Assembly (NCBI RefSeq): GCF_003612565.1
Contig: NZ_RAZG01000019.1
Span: 1-64,000 of the forward strand
From: Roseburia sp. 1XD42-69
GTDB taxonomy: Bacteria > Bacillota > Clostridia > Lachnospirales > Lachnospiraceae
Direction: 5' to 3'
DNA: 64,000 nt
The notes beneath the pieces are model-generated. The model had not been told where the DNA came from. It saw only the letters and a program-made list of their open reading frames with translations, and searched no databases. This document shows positions 39,680-47,546 of this stretch, in pieces (position 1 is the first letter of the stretch; each line of letters opens with the position of its first letter). The translations under genes were made by a program, and so were the position numbers.

Positions 39680-40303
39680 TTATGCATTATCTTCCAAAAA
39701 TTCCACTATCCAGTCCCTCATTTCTCCTAATACTGGCTTAATTTTATCACAAGTCCTTTTCAACTGCTCTTCATCATTTGCTGTATAAACAAATTTAATA
39801 TTTATTTCACTTTCTAATTGACCAAGCATTTGAATCCTGTCCATAAGTTTCTCTGCACCTATATATTCCGAATCAGCAATTTTAGAGATTAATTGCGCTG
39901 AACAAATATGTAATAATTCTGATGCCTTATTCTTTGCCAACAAAGCATTAAACAGATCCTCTTTATCATTACCCAGCTTACTATCTGCATATTTACGAAT
40001 ATAAATACTCTCCCTGTTTATTGCCCCACAAATTTCTCCTGACAGTTTGCATATTTCATTGCAAAAAGCAATCCTATGCTCTTTTCTTTGCAGTTCCCTG
40101 TTTTCTTTCAATGTTCTAAACATTACATACAAAGTAATCAGGCCTCCAACAATACCTCCTAGATAACTTCCCCAAAAACCAATCCAACCACTGGATGTAT
40201 CGGTTATAACAAATTCAAACCTAAGCAAAAATGCAATTCCCAAGGGAATAATAAGCAATACAACAATTAACCCAAGCAAGATTTCTTTCCAATATTTTTT
40301 CAT
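39680..40303 (-). CDS. Two-helix membrane protein with cytoplasmic helical domain (207 aa)
   Basis: Residues about 7-29 ('EILLGLIVVLLIIPLGIAFLL') and 42-64 ('WIGFWGSYLGGIVGGLITLYVMF') are transmembrane helices; the rest is a helical cytoplasmic domain with no recognised motif. The 'WIGFWGSYLGGIVGGLITL' helix is common in small membrane proteins of bacterial mobile elements, some near defence genes. It is encoded directly after the NLR/TPR gene on the same strand, with its own AAAGGAGAGG site, so it may belong to that cluster. Confidence 0.7.
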   Translation of the reverse strand: MKKYWKEILLGLIVVLLIIPLGIAFLLRFEFVITDTSSGWIGFWGSYLGGIVGGLITLYVMFRTLKENRELQRKEHRIAFCNEICKLSGEICGAINRESIYIRKYADSKLGNDKEDLFNALLAKNKASELLHICSAQLISKIADSEYIGAEKLMDRIQMLGQLESEINIKFVYTANDEEQLKRTCDKIKPVLGEMRDWIVEFLEDNA

Positions 40304-40402
40304 TTGCTTGTCCTCTCCTTTAGCTCTTTATGTGCAAAAGTTAACGTGACTATGTTTATACCATCTCACAAAATACAATCCTCTTCTCTACTTCCCTTAT
40401 CT

Positions 40403-41545
40403 TTAGTCCTCTTCTTTCATCTTTTCTTCTAACCACTGCTCAAAATTGCCTTCTGGTTTCCATTTATAATATGATATTTCCATATTTTTATATGTAAACT
40501 GAGTATATGAATGGAGCAATCCTAGTTTTAATTTAAAAATCTTATATGCTCTAAGATAATAAGTTGTTGCATCTTTATACTCACTTTGATTTTTATACAA
40601 TACTGCCAAGTTATTATAGCTAATAGCTGTTTCTGGATGATTCTCTCCCAGCATCTTTTCACTAATTCTCAAGCTCTTTTCATACAACTCTTGCGCTTTT
40701 GCATACTCTCCCTGCTCCTTATATACTAATGCCAGATTATTGTAGCTGCTGGCTGTATCCGGATGGTTCTCTCCCAGCGCTCTTTCACGTATCCTCAGGC
40801 TTTTTTGATGCAGTTCTTCTGCCTTTACATACTTTCCCTGCTTCCTATATACTGATGCCAAACAACTGTAGCTTGTAGCTGTGCATGGGTGGTTCTCTCC
40901 AAGAATCCTTTCATGCACCCTTAGGCTCTTTTCGAACAGTTCTTCTGCCTTCTCATACTCTCTCTGAGCCGCATATACTAACCCTAAGTTATGGTAGCTG
41001 CTGGCTGTATCCGGATGACCCTCTCCCAGCACTCTTTCACATATCCTCAGGCTCTTTTCATACAACTCTTTCGCTTTTTCATACTCTCCTTGCTTCTCAT
41101 ATACTCCCGCCAGATTGCTATAGCTTCTGGCTGTATCCGGATGACCCTCTCCCAGCACTCTTTCACGTATCCTCAGGCTCTTTTCATACAACTCTTTCGC
41201 TTTTTCATACTCTCCTTGCTTCTCATATACTCCCGCCAGATTGCTATAGCTTCTGGCTGTATCCGGATGACCCTCTCCCAGCACTCTTTCACGTATCCTC
41301 AGGCTCTTTTCATACAACCCTTTCGCTTTTTCATACTCTCCCTGCTCCTCATATACCGATCCCATGTTGCTATAGCCGATAGCTACTTCTGGATGATTTT
41401 CTCCCCATGTCTCCCTATCGATTTTCAAAAGACATTTGTACAATTTTTCTGCTTTTCTATATTGCCCTACATAATGTAACAAATATGCAAATTTACTTAA
41501 TAAACCAATTTGCTCCAACTCCTTCCCCATATTTAACTTTTCCAC
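40403..41545 (-). CDS. TPR half of a split NB-ARC/TPR (NLR-like) protein
   Basis: About 380 residues made of eight or nine 42-residue tetratricopeptide units of the kinesin-light-chain type (A-x-x-L-Y-E-K-S-L-R-I...LGE-x-HP-x-T-A-x-S-Y-x-N-L-A). In NLR-like STAND proteins such repeats sense the trigger. The GTG at 41545 has no good ribosome binding site. Removing one T from the T5 tract at 41557-41561 joins this frame to the ATPase gene upstream in a single 786-residue protein. Two of the repeats are identical at the protein level. Confidence 0.85.
   Translation of the reverse strand: MEKLNMGKELEQIGLLSKFAYLLHYVGQYRKAEKLYKCLLKIDRETWGENHPEVAIGYSNMGSVYEEQGEYEKAKGLYEKSLRIRERVLGEGHPDTARSYSNLAGVYEKQGEYEKAKELYEKSLRIRERVLGEGHPDTARSYSNLAGVYEKQGEYEKAKELYEKSLRICERVLGEGHPDTASSYHNLGLVYAAQREYEKAEELFEKSLRVHERILGENHPCTATSYSCLASVYRKQGKYVKAEELHQKSLRIRERALGENHPDTASSYNNLALVYKEQGEYAKAQELYEKSLRISEKMLGENHPETAISYNNLAVLYKNQSEYKDATTYYLRAYKIFKLKLGLLHSYTQFTYKNMEISYYKWKPEGNFEQWLEEKMKEED
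41045..41320 (-). repeat. 126-bp tandem DNA repeats inside the TPR gene
   Basis: The sequence repeats with a 126-bp period (for example CCTCAGGCTCTTTTCATACA near 41045, 41171 and 41297), equal to three times a 42-residue TPR unit. Nearly identical copies indicate recent duplication and allow change of repeat number by recombination. Confidence 0.8.
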
Positions 41546-41552
41546 AATTTTT

Positions 41553-42764
41553 TCAGAAAAAGGTATAAACTTCTGACATTAGTGCTGATCCACTATCCGG
41601 TATCTCCATATAGTCCCGACATGCCTCTATTAACCCTGTATGTTTTTCTGTATTAGGCTTATATTTCTCATAAATAAACTGTGCAAATACTGGATGCATA
41701 GCATAACTTTCCTGCTCCACAGCAAACTGTAACCATCCTTTTTGATATAACCCCATCAGAATATCATCATCTTCACTAACTCCAGCATCCGCAAGCAACC
41801 ATTGGTTACACGTCTCTGCCGCCAAAGGAATATACGGAAATACAGAGAATGCCTCCAAAATATTCTGCTCTGCATCTGTCAGACTTGACAAATCATACAG
41901 CACTTCATAGGATTCCTGGATATTAACAAGCTCCCCATTCTTGTGGAATGCCAGCCGGAAACCCTTCTGCCCCAGCTCTTCCCTCAGCTTTTCCACTGTC
42001 CAGGGTTTTGTACGTGCCAAATGGGCCAGAAGTTCAACCGTAATGGTGTGCCTGCCCGCCAGGTTTTCTATGATATACTCCAGATCCTCAACTTCCTCCG
42101 GCCCAATCTTACCCCTGCTGCCCTCATACCGGATTTTCTCATAAATCTCCTTGCACTGCTCCATGTCAAGGAACCCTATCCTGTATGGCTCAAAGTCATC
42201 ACTGAAAGATGCCTGTCTGGATGTCAATACTACCGCTCCTGGTATCCCTCTTAACCGTTGCAATCCCGGATCAGCGCCCAGCGTCTTGTCCACATTATCA
42301 ACAAAAAGCAGCAGTTTCCCATCTGACGCCAGGTATTCCAGTTCCCTCCATGCCGCCTCCCGGTTATTCTCAGGACTGTCCTGCTGCTTAAACTTTAAGC
42401 AGTTCTGCAGACTGCCGTCCATATCCCCGCTGTACTCAATATACCCGATATGCCGAAATGGTCCATTTCCATCCTCTGCATGCTTATTGAGATATTCCTC
42501 AAACAGCTTTCTGCAGATGTGTGTCTTGCCAATCCCACCCATGCCGCTTACAAGGACAGACTTCCGGCCCTCCTCTATCCTCTGGCGCAGTTCCTTAAGT
42601 TCCGTCTCACGCCCGGTAAAATAAGACACTGGCTTTATATTGGCATTATGCGTGACAACAAACTCACGCTCTGATTCCTGATACATGGTAATGTACAAAT
42701 CACGCCCTGCATATGGACCATTAAAAACACAGTTCTTATTTTTGTTCACTACTTCCGGTCCCAT
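41553..42764 (-). CDS. NB-ARC/STAND ATPase half of a split NLR-like protein
   Basis: 403 residues. Residues 5-24 are a short motif ('VVNKNK...FNGPYAGRD') shared with the small membrane protein upstream. The NB-ARC core follows: 'YFTGRETELKELRQRI', Walker A 'GMGGIGKT' (74-81), Walker B 'LLLFVDN' (151-157), sensor 'VVLTSR' (178-183), and a winged-helix region after 'LAGRHTITVELLAHLA'. NB-ARC ATPases oligomerise when the sensor domain is triggered. It stops at a TGA in a T5 tract, 7 bases before the TPR frame. GGGAGGG precedes the ATG. Confidence 0.85.
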   Translation of the reverse strand: MGPEVVNKNKNCVFNGPYAGRDLYITMYQESEREFVVTHNANIKPVSYFTGRETELKELRQRIEEGRKSVLVSGMGGIGKTHICRKLFEEYLNKHAEDGNGPFRHIGYIEYSGDMDGSLQNCLKFKQQDSPENNREAAWRELEYLASDGKLLLFVDNVDKTLGADPGLQRLRGIPGAVVLTSRQASFSDDFEPYRIGFLDMEQCKEIYEKIRYEGSRGKIGPEEVEDLEYIIENLAGRHTITVELLAHLARTKPWTVEKLREELGQKGFRLAFHKNGELVNIQESYEVLYDLSSLTDAEQNILEAFSVFPYIPLAAETCNQWLLADAGVSEDDDILMGLYQKGWLQFAVEQESYAMHPVFAQFIYEKYKPNTEKHTGLIEACRDYMEIPDSGSALMSEVYTFF

Positions 42765-42975
42765 TTATACTATCCCTCCCCACATATGAGCCATGGAATG
42801 TACTCTTTTTATTCTTATTAACCACCTTAGAATGGTCATCATTATTGCCGCAATTAATCGTCTGCATAATCTTTACCACCTTACTTGCCGTAAAAACAGA
42901 TACCAACAGCCCTGCTATAGAGCATACCCCACAAATAATATTAAACACATCCACCACAATCTCCCCCTTTTTCAT
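42736..42975 (-). CDS. Small membrane protein sharing a motif with the NLR (79 aa)
   Basis: One transmembrane helix at about 11-30 ('FNIICGVCSIAGLLVSVFTA'), then a short linker and a C-terminal motif at 51-70 ('VVNKNK...FHGSYVGRD'). Twelve of 18 motif positions are identical to residues 5-22 of the ATPase, encoded in the next gene, which this gene overlaps by 29 bases. A start at 42957 or 42954 (GTG) is possible, since AAGGGGGAG lies inside the first codons. A membrane effector switched on by amyloid-like contact with the NLR is the attractive reading; it is not shown. Confidence 0.75.
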   Translation of the reverse strand: MKKGEIVVDVFNIICGVCSIAGLLVSVFTASKVVKIMQTINCGNNDDHSKVVNKNKKSTFHGSYVGRDSINGTGSSEQK

Positions 42976-43174
42976 TTCCCGTCTTTATACGGCATAACAC
43001 TATTTACGGCCAGAAGAACACTCCCCATTTGATTCCACATACAAACCTGCTGCCTGCCCCAATCCTTTCATGGCCGTTATTTTGACCATTCTGCCCCTTT
43101 TCCCTTTTCAACGGTAAAAATATCGTCTAAGCCAATTTAAAACGGATTTGGGGCAATCTGACAACCACAGAGCC
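42976..43174. other. Upstream region of the NLR cluster, no gene seen
   Basis: About 200 bases with no supported gene. It should hold the promoter of the membrane-protein/NLR operon, but no clear -35/-10 pair stands out. Confidence 0.4.
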
Positions 43175-43365
43175 CTATCCATTCCCCTTCTGCCCTCCAT
43201 GTTCCCGAACCATCCGCCGGACGTTCGGAAAACATTCCTTTGGCAGGCTCCATTCCTGCGCTTTAACCGAAACATATCCCGGTTTCATATCCGGACTATC
43301 CCGCTGCACAATTCTATAATCTTATCTGTCACTTTAATTGGAGTTGTTTCTTTTTTATAGCACAT
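43175..43365 (-). pseudogene. Remnant of a small phage protein gene in two overlapping frames
   Basis: Frame one (ATG 43365 to TGA 43285) reads 'MCYKKETTPIKVTDKIIEL...'. Frame two (ATG 43288 to TAG 43175) reads 'MKPGYVSVKAQEWSLPKECF' and ends 'RRMVREHGGQ...'. The 'EWSLPxxCFxNV...HGG' string resembles the start of a family of about 100-residue proteins common in mobile elements, here cut short. The ATGA overlap could also be real coupling of two peptides. Tentative. Confidence 0.35.
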
Positions 43366-43846
43366 CTTCTCCCCTGTTCTTTTCTCTTATCATACACCAA
43401 AATATTCCAAAAAGAAATACCCCCTTCATCCTCTGGCCCTCTGGCATACCCTTTTATTTCCCCATACAGCCCCTTTATGGCGCCAAATGATAGAAAACAT
43501 GCCTTTGCTCATAAACTGCCAAATTACTGTCCCTGCATGCGTCACAGACCCATATCTGACATGCAGCGTTGCATTAACCGTTTTGCGACCGTGGAATGCG
43601 AACGCTCGCTTTATTTCTTCCAAATGGCAGCAGGAGCAGGACACCTGGAACAGCGTGTTTTCTAAGGCTCCCCCAGCCTCTTTTCGTATTTCCAAAGGGC
43701 TGCAGCCCTGCATTCGTTTTGTTTTCCCAAAAGCGAACGTTCGGATTCATTCACGCATTTATGAAGATACCCTTCGTTCGTACTCCTCCCCTCCAGGTGC
43801 TCCCATGCCCCGCATCAGGCAGGGGCAGAAAAAAGCAGGGGGAAAT
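43366..43846. other. 480 bases between remnant and antirepressor, no clear gene
   Basis: A 95-codon minus-strand frame (43426-43713) has no recognisable content and a poor start. The stretch holds short palindromes CGAACGTTCG (43734-43743) and related GAACGCTCG/GGACGTTCGG strings, of unknown meaning. Confidence 0.4.
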
Positions 43847-44608
43847 CTATTCTCCGCCCTGCTCCCGCAAAAACCTGTTTATAAAATACTGCTGGCCCTT
43901 ACCCGTCACCACCGTTGTCCTGGTTATCCTGACGCTGCCGTCCGGATTATTGACCGTGCGCTCCTTTACTTCAAACAGCTTCATCTCCATGCCCCGCTGT
44001 GTCGGCATATTATAATCCATCCCTTTCCTCCGGATTAAGAACCCTTCCTGCCTCATCCAGTCAAACAGCCTCTTTTCCCCGGTATCCACTCCGTTCTGGT
44101 AAAGAATTTTGGCCAGCTCCCCAATCAGTATGGAAGTGCTGGAAGATAACACTGCATCTGCAAACCGTTCTTTCGGCTTCATCCTCTGAATGGCCTGCTC
44201 CTGTTCTGCAATAGTTTTCTGTGCCTCTATCACTGCCAAAGCAATCAATTCTTTGCCCGTTGGCAGTGTTCCGGAATTGCTCTTTTTATATCTCTTTTCA
44301 ACCTGGATAAAATACCGCCTGACCTGCTTACCTTTTTCATTACGCTCCAGCATAGCCATTTCCTTTGCGGTATCCAACTGGATGATATGCTCTTTCATAT
44401 TTTGACCAGAAGGCGTACAGATTTGTACAGCTTCAAAATCACCACCTTCCACTGCATCACTTTCGCCAAGGCGTCTCTCTGCCCATATTCTGTAAGGAGT
44501 ACTCACCCCCAACACTTTATGCAGATCCGTACCATAAACAACCTTCTCTCCTGTACTGGCAGTATATACCGGCACAAGTTCATTTTCTATCATACGCAAC
44601 CGTTCCAT
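43847..44608 (-). CDS. AntA/KilAC-type phage antirepressor
   Basis: 253 residues. N-domain AntA/AntB: 'VYGTDLHKVLGVSTPYRIWAERRLGESDAVEGGDFEAVQICTPSGQNMKEHIIQLDTAKEMAMLERNEKGKQVRRYFIQVEKRY'. A coiled-coil linker follows, then a C-domain of the KilAC type ('ISILIGELAKILYQNGVDTGEKRLFDWMRQEGFLIRRKGMDYNMPTQRGMEMKLFEVKE'). Antirepressors inactivate phage repressors and trigger induction. GGGGGA lies 9 nt before ATG 44608. In a satellite-type element it could answer to, or act on, the resident prophage. Confidence 0.9.
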   Translation of the reverse strand: MERLRMIENELVPVYTASTGEKVVYGTDLHKVLGVSTPYRIWAERRLGESDAVEGGDFEAVQICTPSGQNMKEHIIQLDTAKEMAMLERNEKGKQVRRYFIQVEKRYKKSNSGTLPTGKELIALAVIEAQKTIAEQEQAIQRMKPKERFADAVLSSSTSILIGELAKILYQNGVDTGEKRLFDWMRQEGFLIRRKGMDYNMPTQRGMEMKLFEVKERTVNNPDGSVRITRTTVVTGKGQQYFINRFLREQGGE

Positions 44609-44682
44609 TCTTGAAATCCCCCTTTTTGTCTTTATTCTGGCCCAGAGCCTGTGTTCAGGAAATGCCTTTTTCTCATATCGGC

Positions 44683-45489
44683 CTATTTTACAATCCTGAC
44701 GCTGCCTGCCATCTCCCCTTCCGTACCAAACAGCATAGCCGCAAGCCGCCTTTCATTCTCCCGGATATCTGCATAAACTGTGCTTTCACAGCACCCATAT
44801 TCTTCGGCTATGGCAGCAGGGCAGGTCCCGGCAAGGCATTTCTCTAAAATCCCTGCTTTCCGGATATCGGTATCGATACAGGCATGTTTATCATTACAGT
44901 AGCCGGAATACGCTTCAACTGCATCTGCAAACCGTACCATGATATCCCTTGTGAGTTTCCTGCCCTGTTCTACGGCCCCCCGCTCCTTTTTCCCAGGGAA
45001 AAGGCAGAGCACATATTCTCCTGCCATGCTGCGCAGGAGCCTGTTTCCATCCACCAGCATGCGGATAATCTTCGTTTTCTGTCCCGGCATCCCTGCTGCC
45101 GGCACACCCATGCACAGCACCAGCATTTCATCCATGCACCTGTCAATATAGTTCAGCGCCGTTTCCTTTGCCACTCCCAGCCTTGCGGCTATCGCCCTGC
45201 TCCCAACATGGACATCCACCATATACCGATAGACCAAAGCGTTATACCTGTTCTTTGCGTGTTCATCATGGCAGCAGGAAACATATTCCCGGTACTCTTT
45301 TAACAGCCTTGCCAATGCCTCTGCATTCCTGCCGCTCCGATAATGGGAAAATGTATTTTTCAAGACATCCCTGCACCTTTTAACCTCCTCGTGTCTGATA
45401 TCCCGGAAGATGGCTTCAGGAGACGGTAAAATTTGGCCATTGTGTGCATCCCTGTATTCCTTTGCAAAATAATCATAAAAATACGTCAT
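44683..45489 (-). CDS. HTH regulator of phage late-activator type (268 aa)
   Basis: Start at 45489 ('MTYFYDYFAKEYRDAHNGQ'), with AGGAGGG just upstream; this leaves 14 bases after the sigma gene. Two HTH-like segments: 'SRAIAARLGVAKETALNYIDRCMDEM' in the middle and 'PAAIAEEYGCCESTVYADIRENERRLAAMLFG' at the C-terminus. The C-terminal part is clearly related to that of the regulator at 49113-49703 in prophage A. Probably a transcription activator of element B genes working with the sigma factor. Confidence 0.7.
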   Translation of the reverse strand: MTYFYDYFAKEYRDAHNGQILPSPEAIFRDIRHEEVKRCRDVLKNTFSHYRSGRNAEALARLLKEYREYVSCCHDEHAKNRYNALVYRYMVDVHVGSRAIAARLGVAKETALNYIDRCMDEMLVLCMGVPAAGMPGQKTKIIRMLVDGNRLLRSMAGEYVLCLFPGKKERGAVEQGRKLTRDIMVRFADAVEAYSGYCNDKHACIDTDIRKAGILEKCLAGTCPAAIAEEYGCCESTVYADIRENERRLAAMLFGTEGEMAGSVRIVK

Positions 45490-45502
45490 AATCCCTCCTG
45501 CA

Positions 45503-46363
45503 TTAAAGTAGCCAGCCGCTACCCATCCTGTCCACTTTATCCATGTCCACGTAATCACACAGACGTTTAGAATCCACATGGTACCCCTCCCACATAAAGC
45601 CCTCCAGCTTTTCCCTGTGCCCTGAATGGAGTATTTTATAAAATCCTTTTTTTATCCTTTCCTCAACCGCCTGCCTGCTGCATCCAAATACTTCGGCAGT
45701 CCTGGCATAACTGTTTCTCTGATAATACACAAAGCGTATCATGCACACTGTTTTTGAATCCAGGATGGAAAGGGCCTCTTCCAGTTCCTCATGCAGTTCC
45801 CTCTGGTATTCACTGCTTCCAGCTAACTGTTCCATACTTTCATCCGTTGAAAGAATGTCGATAAGGCAATCGCCCCCTTTATCTAATATATATTCATCCA
45901 GGCTTTTGGTGGTCATTTTTAAAATAGTTTTCTCCAAATGGCACAGGGAACGGTGAGAAATATGCAGGGCTTTCCGTATTTCCTCTGCTTTTGGCTCCCG
46001 GTTATGCAAGGCTCTGTAATCCCGTTTAAATACAGCCAGTTTCCGCATTCTTGTTTTGAGATATTCCGGGATGCGGACCATAGAGGTATTCAGCCCGTTG
46101 TATCTGTAAACACATTTCCTCACGCTGTATTCCGCATATGTCAGAAACTTTACTCCTTGCTGGGATTTAAAAGAATAAGCCGCTTCTATCAAACCTATAA
46201 ACCCCTCCTGTAGAAAATCATTAAAATCCTGTTCCTCACAATGCCCTACATGCTTTTTTATACACTGCACCACAAAACCTTTGTTCTTCTCCCAAAGCCT
46301 TTCCTGATTCCCCGAAACGTCAATGCCCTGCTGTATCTGTTTCACAATTTCCTCATTTGACAC
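45503..46363 (-). CDS. Sigma-70 family RNA polymerase sigma factor
   Basis: 286 residues from GTG at 46363 (AAAGGGGG at 8 nt). Region 2: 'DFNDFLQEGFIGLIEAAYSFKSQQGVKFLTYAEYSVRKCVYRY', region 3 'HNREPKAEEIRKALHISHRSLCHLEKTI', region 4 'LHEELEEALSILDSKTVCMIRFVYYQRNSYARTAEVFGCSRQAVEERIKKGFYKIL'. Full-length regions 2-4 suggest a working alternative sigma factor directing RNA polymerase to element promoters. It is transcribed with the HTH regulator 14 bases downstream, and palindromic repeats lie upstream. Confidence 0.88.
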   Translation of the reverse strand: MSNEEIVKQIQQGIDVSGNQERLWEKNKGFVVQCIKKHVGHCEEQDFNDFLQEGFIGLIEAAYSFKSQQGVKFLTYAEYSVRKCVYRYNGLNTSMVRIPEYLKTRMRKLAVFKRDYRALHNREPKAEEIRKALHISHRSLCHLEKTILKMTTKSLDEYILDKGGDCLIDILSTDESMEQLAGSSEYQRELHEELEEALSILDSKTVCMIRFVYYQRNSYARTAEVFGCSRQAVEERIKKGFYKILHSGHREKLEGFMWEGYHVDSKRLCDYVDMDKVDRMGSGWLL

Positions 46364-46811
46364 TGCTGCCGCCCCCTTTCCAGAAAGATACCGTTGCAGC
46401 AGCCCAAACCATCCATCTATGGTAACATGAGGGTAACATGAGAGTAACAGCGTGGTAACAATGTTACCAGGAAACAACAGCCTTAGAACCCGGCTGATAT
46501 ATATCCTCCCTTTCGGAACAGTCAAAGGCTTTCCCCCATACAGCCATATTTCCATTTCCGCATGCAGGTATCTCCCTGGCGTCAGAAAGAATTTTTGCCC
46601 CTTTTATCCCTCTTAGCCTGTTTTATTTTTTTAAAGGTATCTTATGGTAAACTTTATATATACTGTTACACCATGTAACAAGGCAGGCACCCAAAAATCT
46701 GGTACAGTTGTTACGTGGTGTAACAAGGCTGTTATCAAAAAAACGGCATCTTGTTACATGATGTAACAAGATTGGGCAATTCTTGTTACGTGGTGTAACA
46801 AGGGTTTTAAC
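46364..46811. other. Intergenic region with palindromic iterons (candidate origin)
   Basis: 448 bases without a gene, holding direct GGTAACATGA repeats (46421-46430, 46432-46441), the palindrome GGTAACAATGTTACC (46454-46468), and four larger palindromes at 46664-46802. Directly downstream of a replication-type gene and upstream of the sigma gene. It may be the replication origin of element B, the operator of the sigma operon, or both. Confidence 0.65.
46664..46802. repeat. Four TGTTAC...GTAACA palindromes (iterons)
   Basis: Copies at 46664-46680, 46708-46726, 46750-46770 and 46782-46802, consensus TTGTTAC-RTGRT-GTAACAA. The third is a perfect 10-1-10 palindrome. Centres are 45, 43 and 32 bases apart. 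Regular repeated palindromes like these bind replication initiators or partition/regulator proteins. Confidence 0.8.
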
Positions 46812-47225
46812 TTATGGCGGTTTCCAGCTTAACCATTTTTCGCTAAATCTGTATATGCTCCGCTTCTTTGCCGCATAGCCGCTTGATATAATTTCAATGA
46901 ATCCATTCTCAGCCAGCTTTTGCATATCCCTGTAGAAATCCCGGTGATTGGTTTTCGGATACAGGCCATACACATCTGTAATAAGGGCATGGTTCAAATA
47001 AAAGCATTCATCCCCCTGAACGGCATCCATATCCGGGTAATCCGCCTGGGGCTTCCGCTTGCCATAATACTGGTTTTTGCAGTAAACATATAACATTCTC
47101 TGCCTGGCATTCAAATCTTTGAAAGCTGCAGAAATAAGCATGGAGTCATAAATATTGGCGCTTGTATCATTTGTCTTTCCGGCACTTTCAAATGCCTTAG
47201 GGGAATATTTTTTCTTCCTGCCCAT
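46812..47225 (-). CDS. Replication-type winged-helix protein (137 aa)
   Basis: 'NIYDSMLISAAFKDLNARQRMLYVYCKNQYYGKRKP' and 'HALITDVYGLYPKTNHRDFYRDMQKLAENGFIEIISSGYAAKKRSIYRFSEKW' form a winged-helix pattern like RepA/replisome-organiser N-domains found on plasmids and elements. It is short, with no second domain. It sits right beside the iteron cluster. It could be the initiator that binds the palindromes, or a regulator. AAGGAG lies 13 nt before the ATG. Confidence 0.65.
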   Translation of the reverse strand: MGRKKKYSPKAFESAGKTNDTSANIYDSMLISAAFKDLNARQRMLYVYCKNQYYGKRKPQADYPDMDAVQGDECFYLNHALITDVYGLYPKTNHRDFYRDMQKLAENGFIEIISSGYAAKKRSIYRFSEKWLSWKPP

Positions 47226-47333
47226 GCCAGCCCACTTACTCCTTCCCTTGTCCGGTTACACAATCAGCATCCTAAAACCTGCTGCCGCCTCACCCAAACC
47301 GGACATTCTTTTCGCCTCCAGGTCCATCCAGAA

Positions 47334-47546
47334 TTACGCCTCGCTGTGTTCGTCGCACCAGCGGTCAAATTTCACCCGGTCAACCAATGTCCTCCGGCCT
47401 ATTCTAAATAGTGCGCCCGTTGTTTTCATCAGCTCTAATGCAGTGTTCCGGCCAACGCTTGCATAGATGCAGAACTCGTTGACATCAAGCAGCCTTTTAT
47501 CTGACAATGTTACCAAGGTTTGGTTTGCTTTTTCTTTCTTCTCCAT
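47334..47546 (-). CDS. xis: Xis-like excisionase
   Basis: 70 residues. 'DKRLLDVNEFCIYASVGRNTALELMKTTGALFRIGRRTLVDRVKFDRWCDEH' is the Tn916 Xis-type winged helix ('L..EF..Y...GRNTA..L......RIGRR.LVDR.KFD.W'). GGAGGT lies 9 nt before the ATG. It is the gene nearest the right att site. Together with the integrase at the other end it should promote excision. Confidence 0.82.
   Translation of the reverse strand: MEKKEKANQTLVTLSDKRLLDVNEFCIYASVGRNTALELMKTTGALFRIGRRTLVDRVKFDRWCDEHSEA

Noticed and set aside
43426-43713. 95-codon minus-strand frame between the remnant and the antirepressor
   Set aside because: No ribosome binding site at the start, no family resemblance and unusual composition; treated as non-coding.
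43734-43743. CGAACGTTCG palindrome as a LexA (SOS) box
   Set aside because: Firmicutes LexA sites need a four-base spacer between GAAC and GTTC; here there is none.
46664-46802. Palindromes upstream of the sigma gene considered as a tRNA or structured RNA
   Set aside because: Four separate short inverted repeats with a common consensus fit protein-binding iterons better than one folded RNA; no tRNA features were found anywhere in the window.
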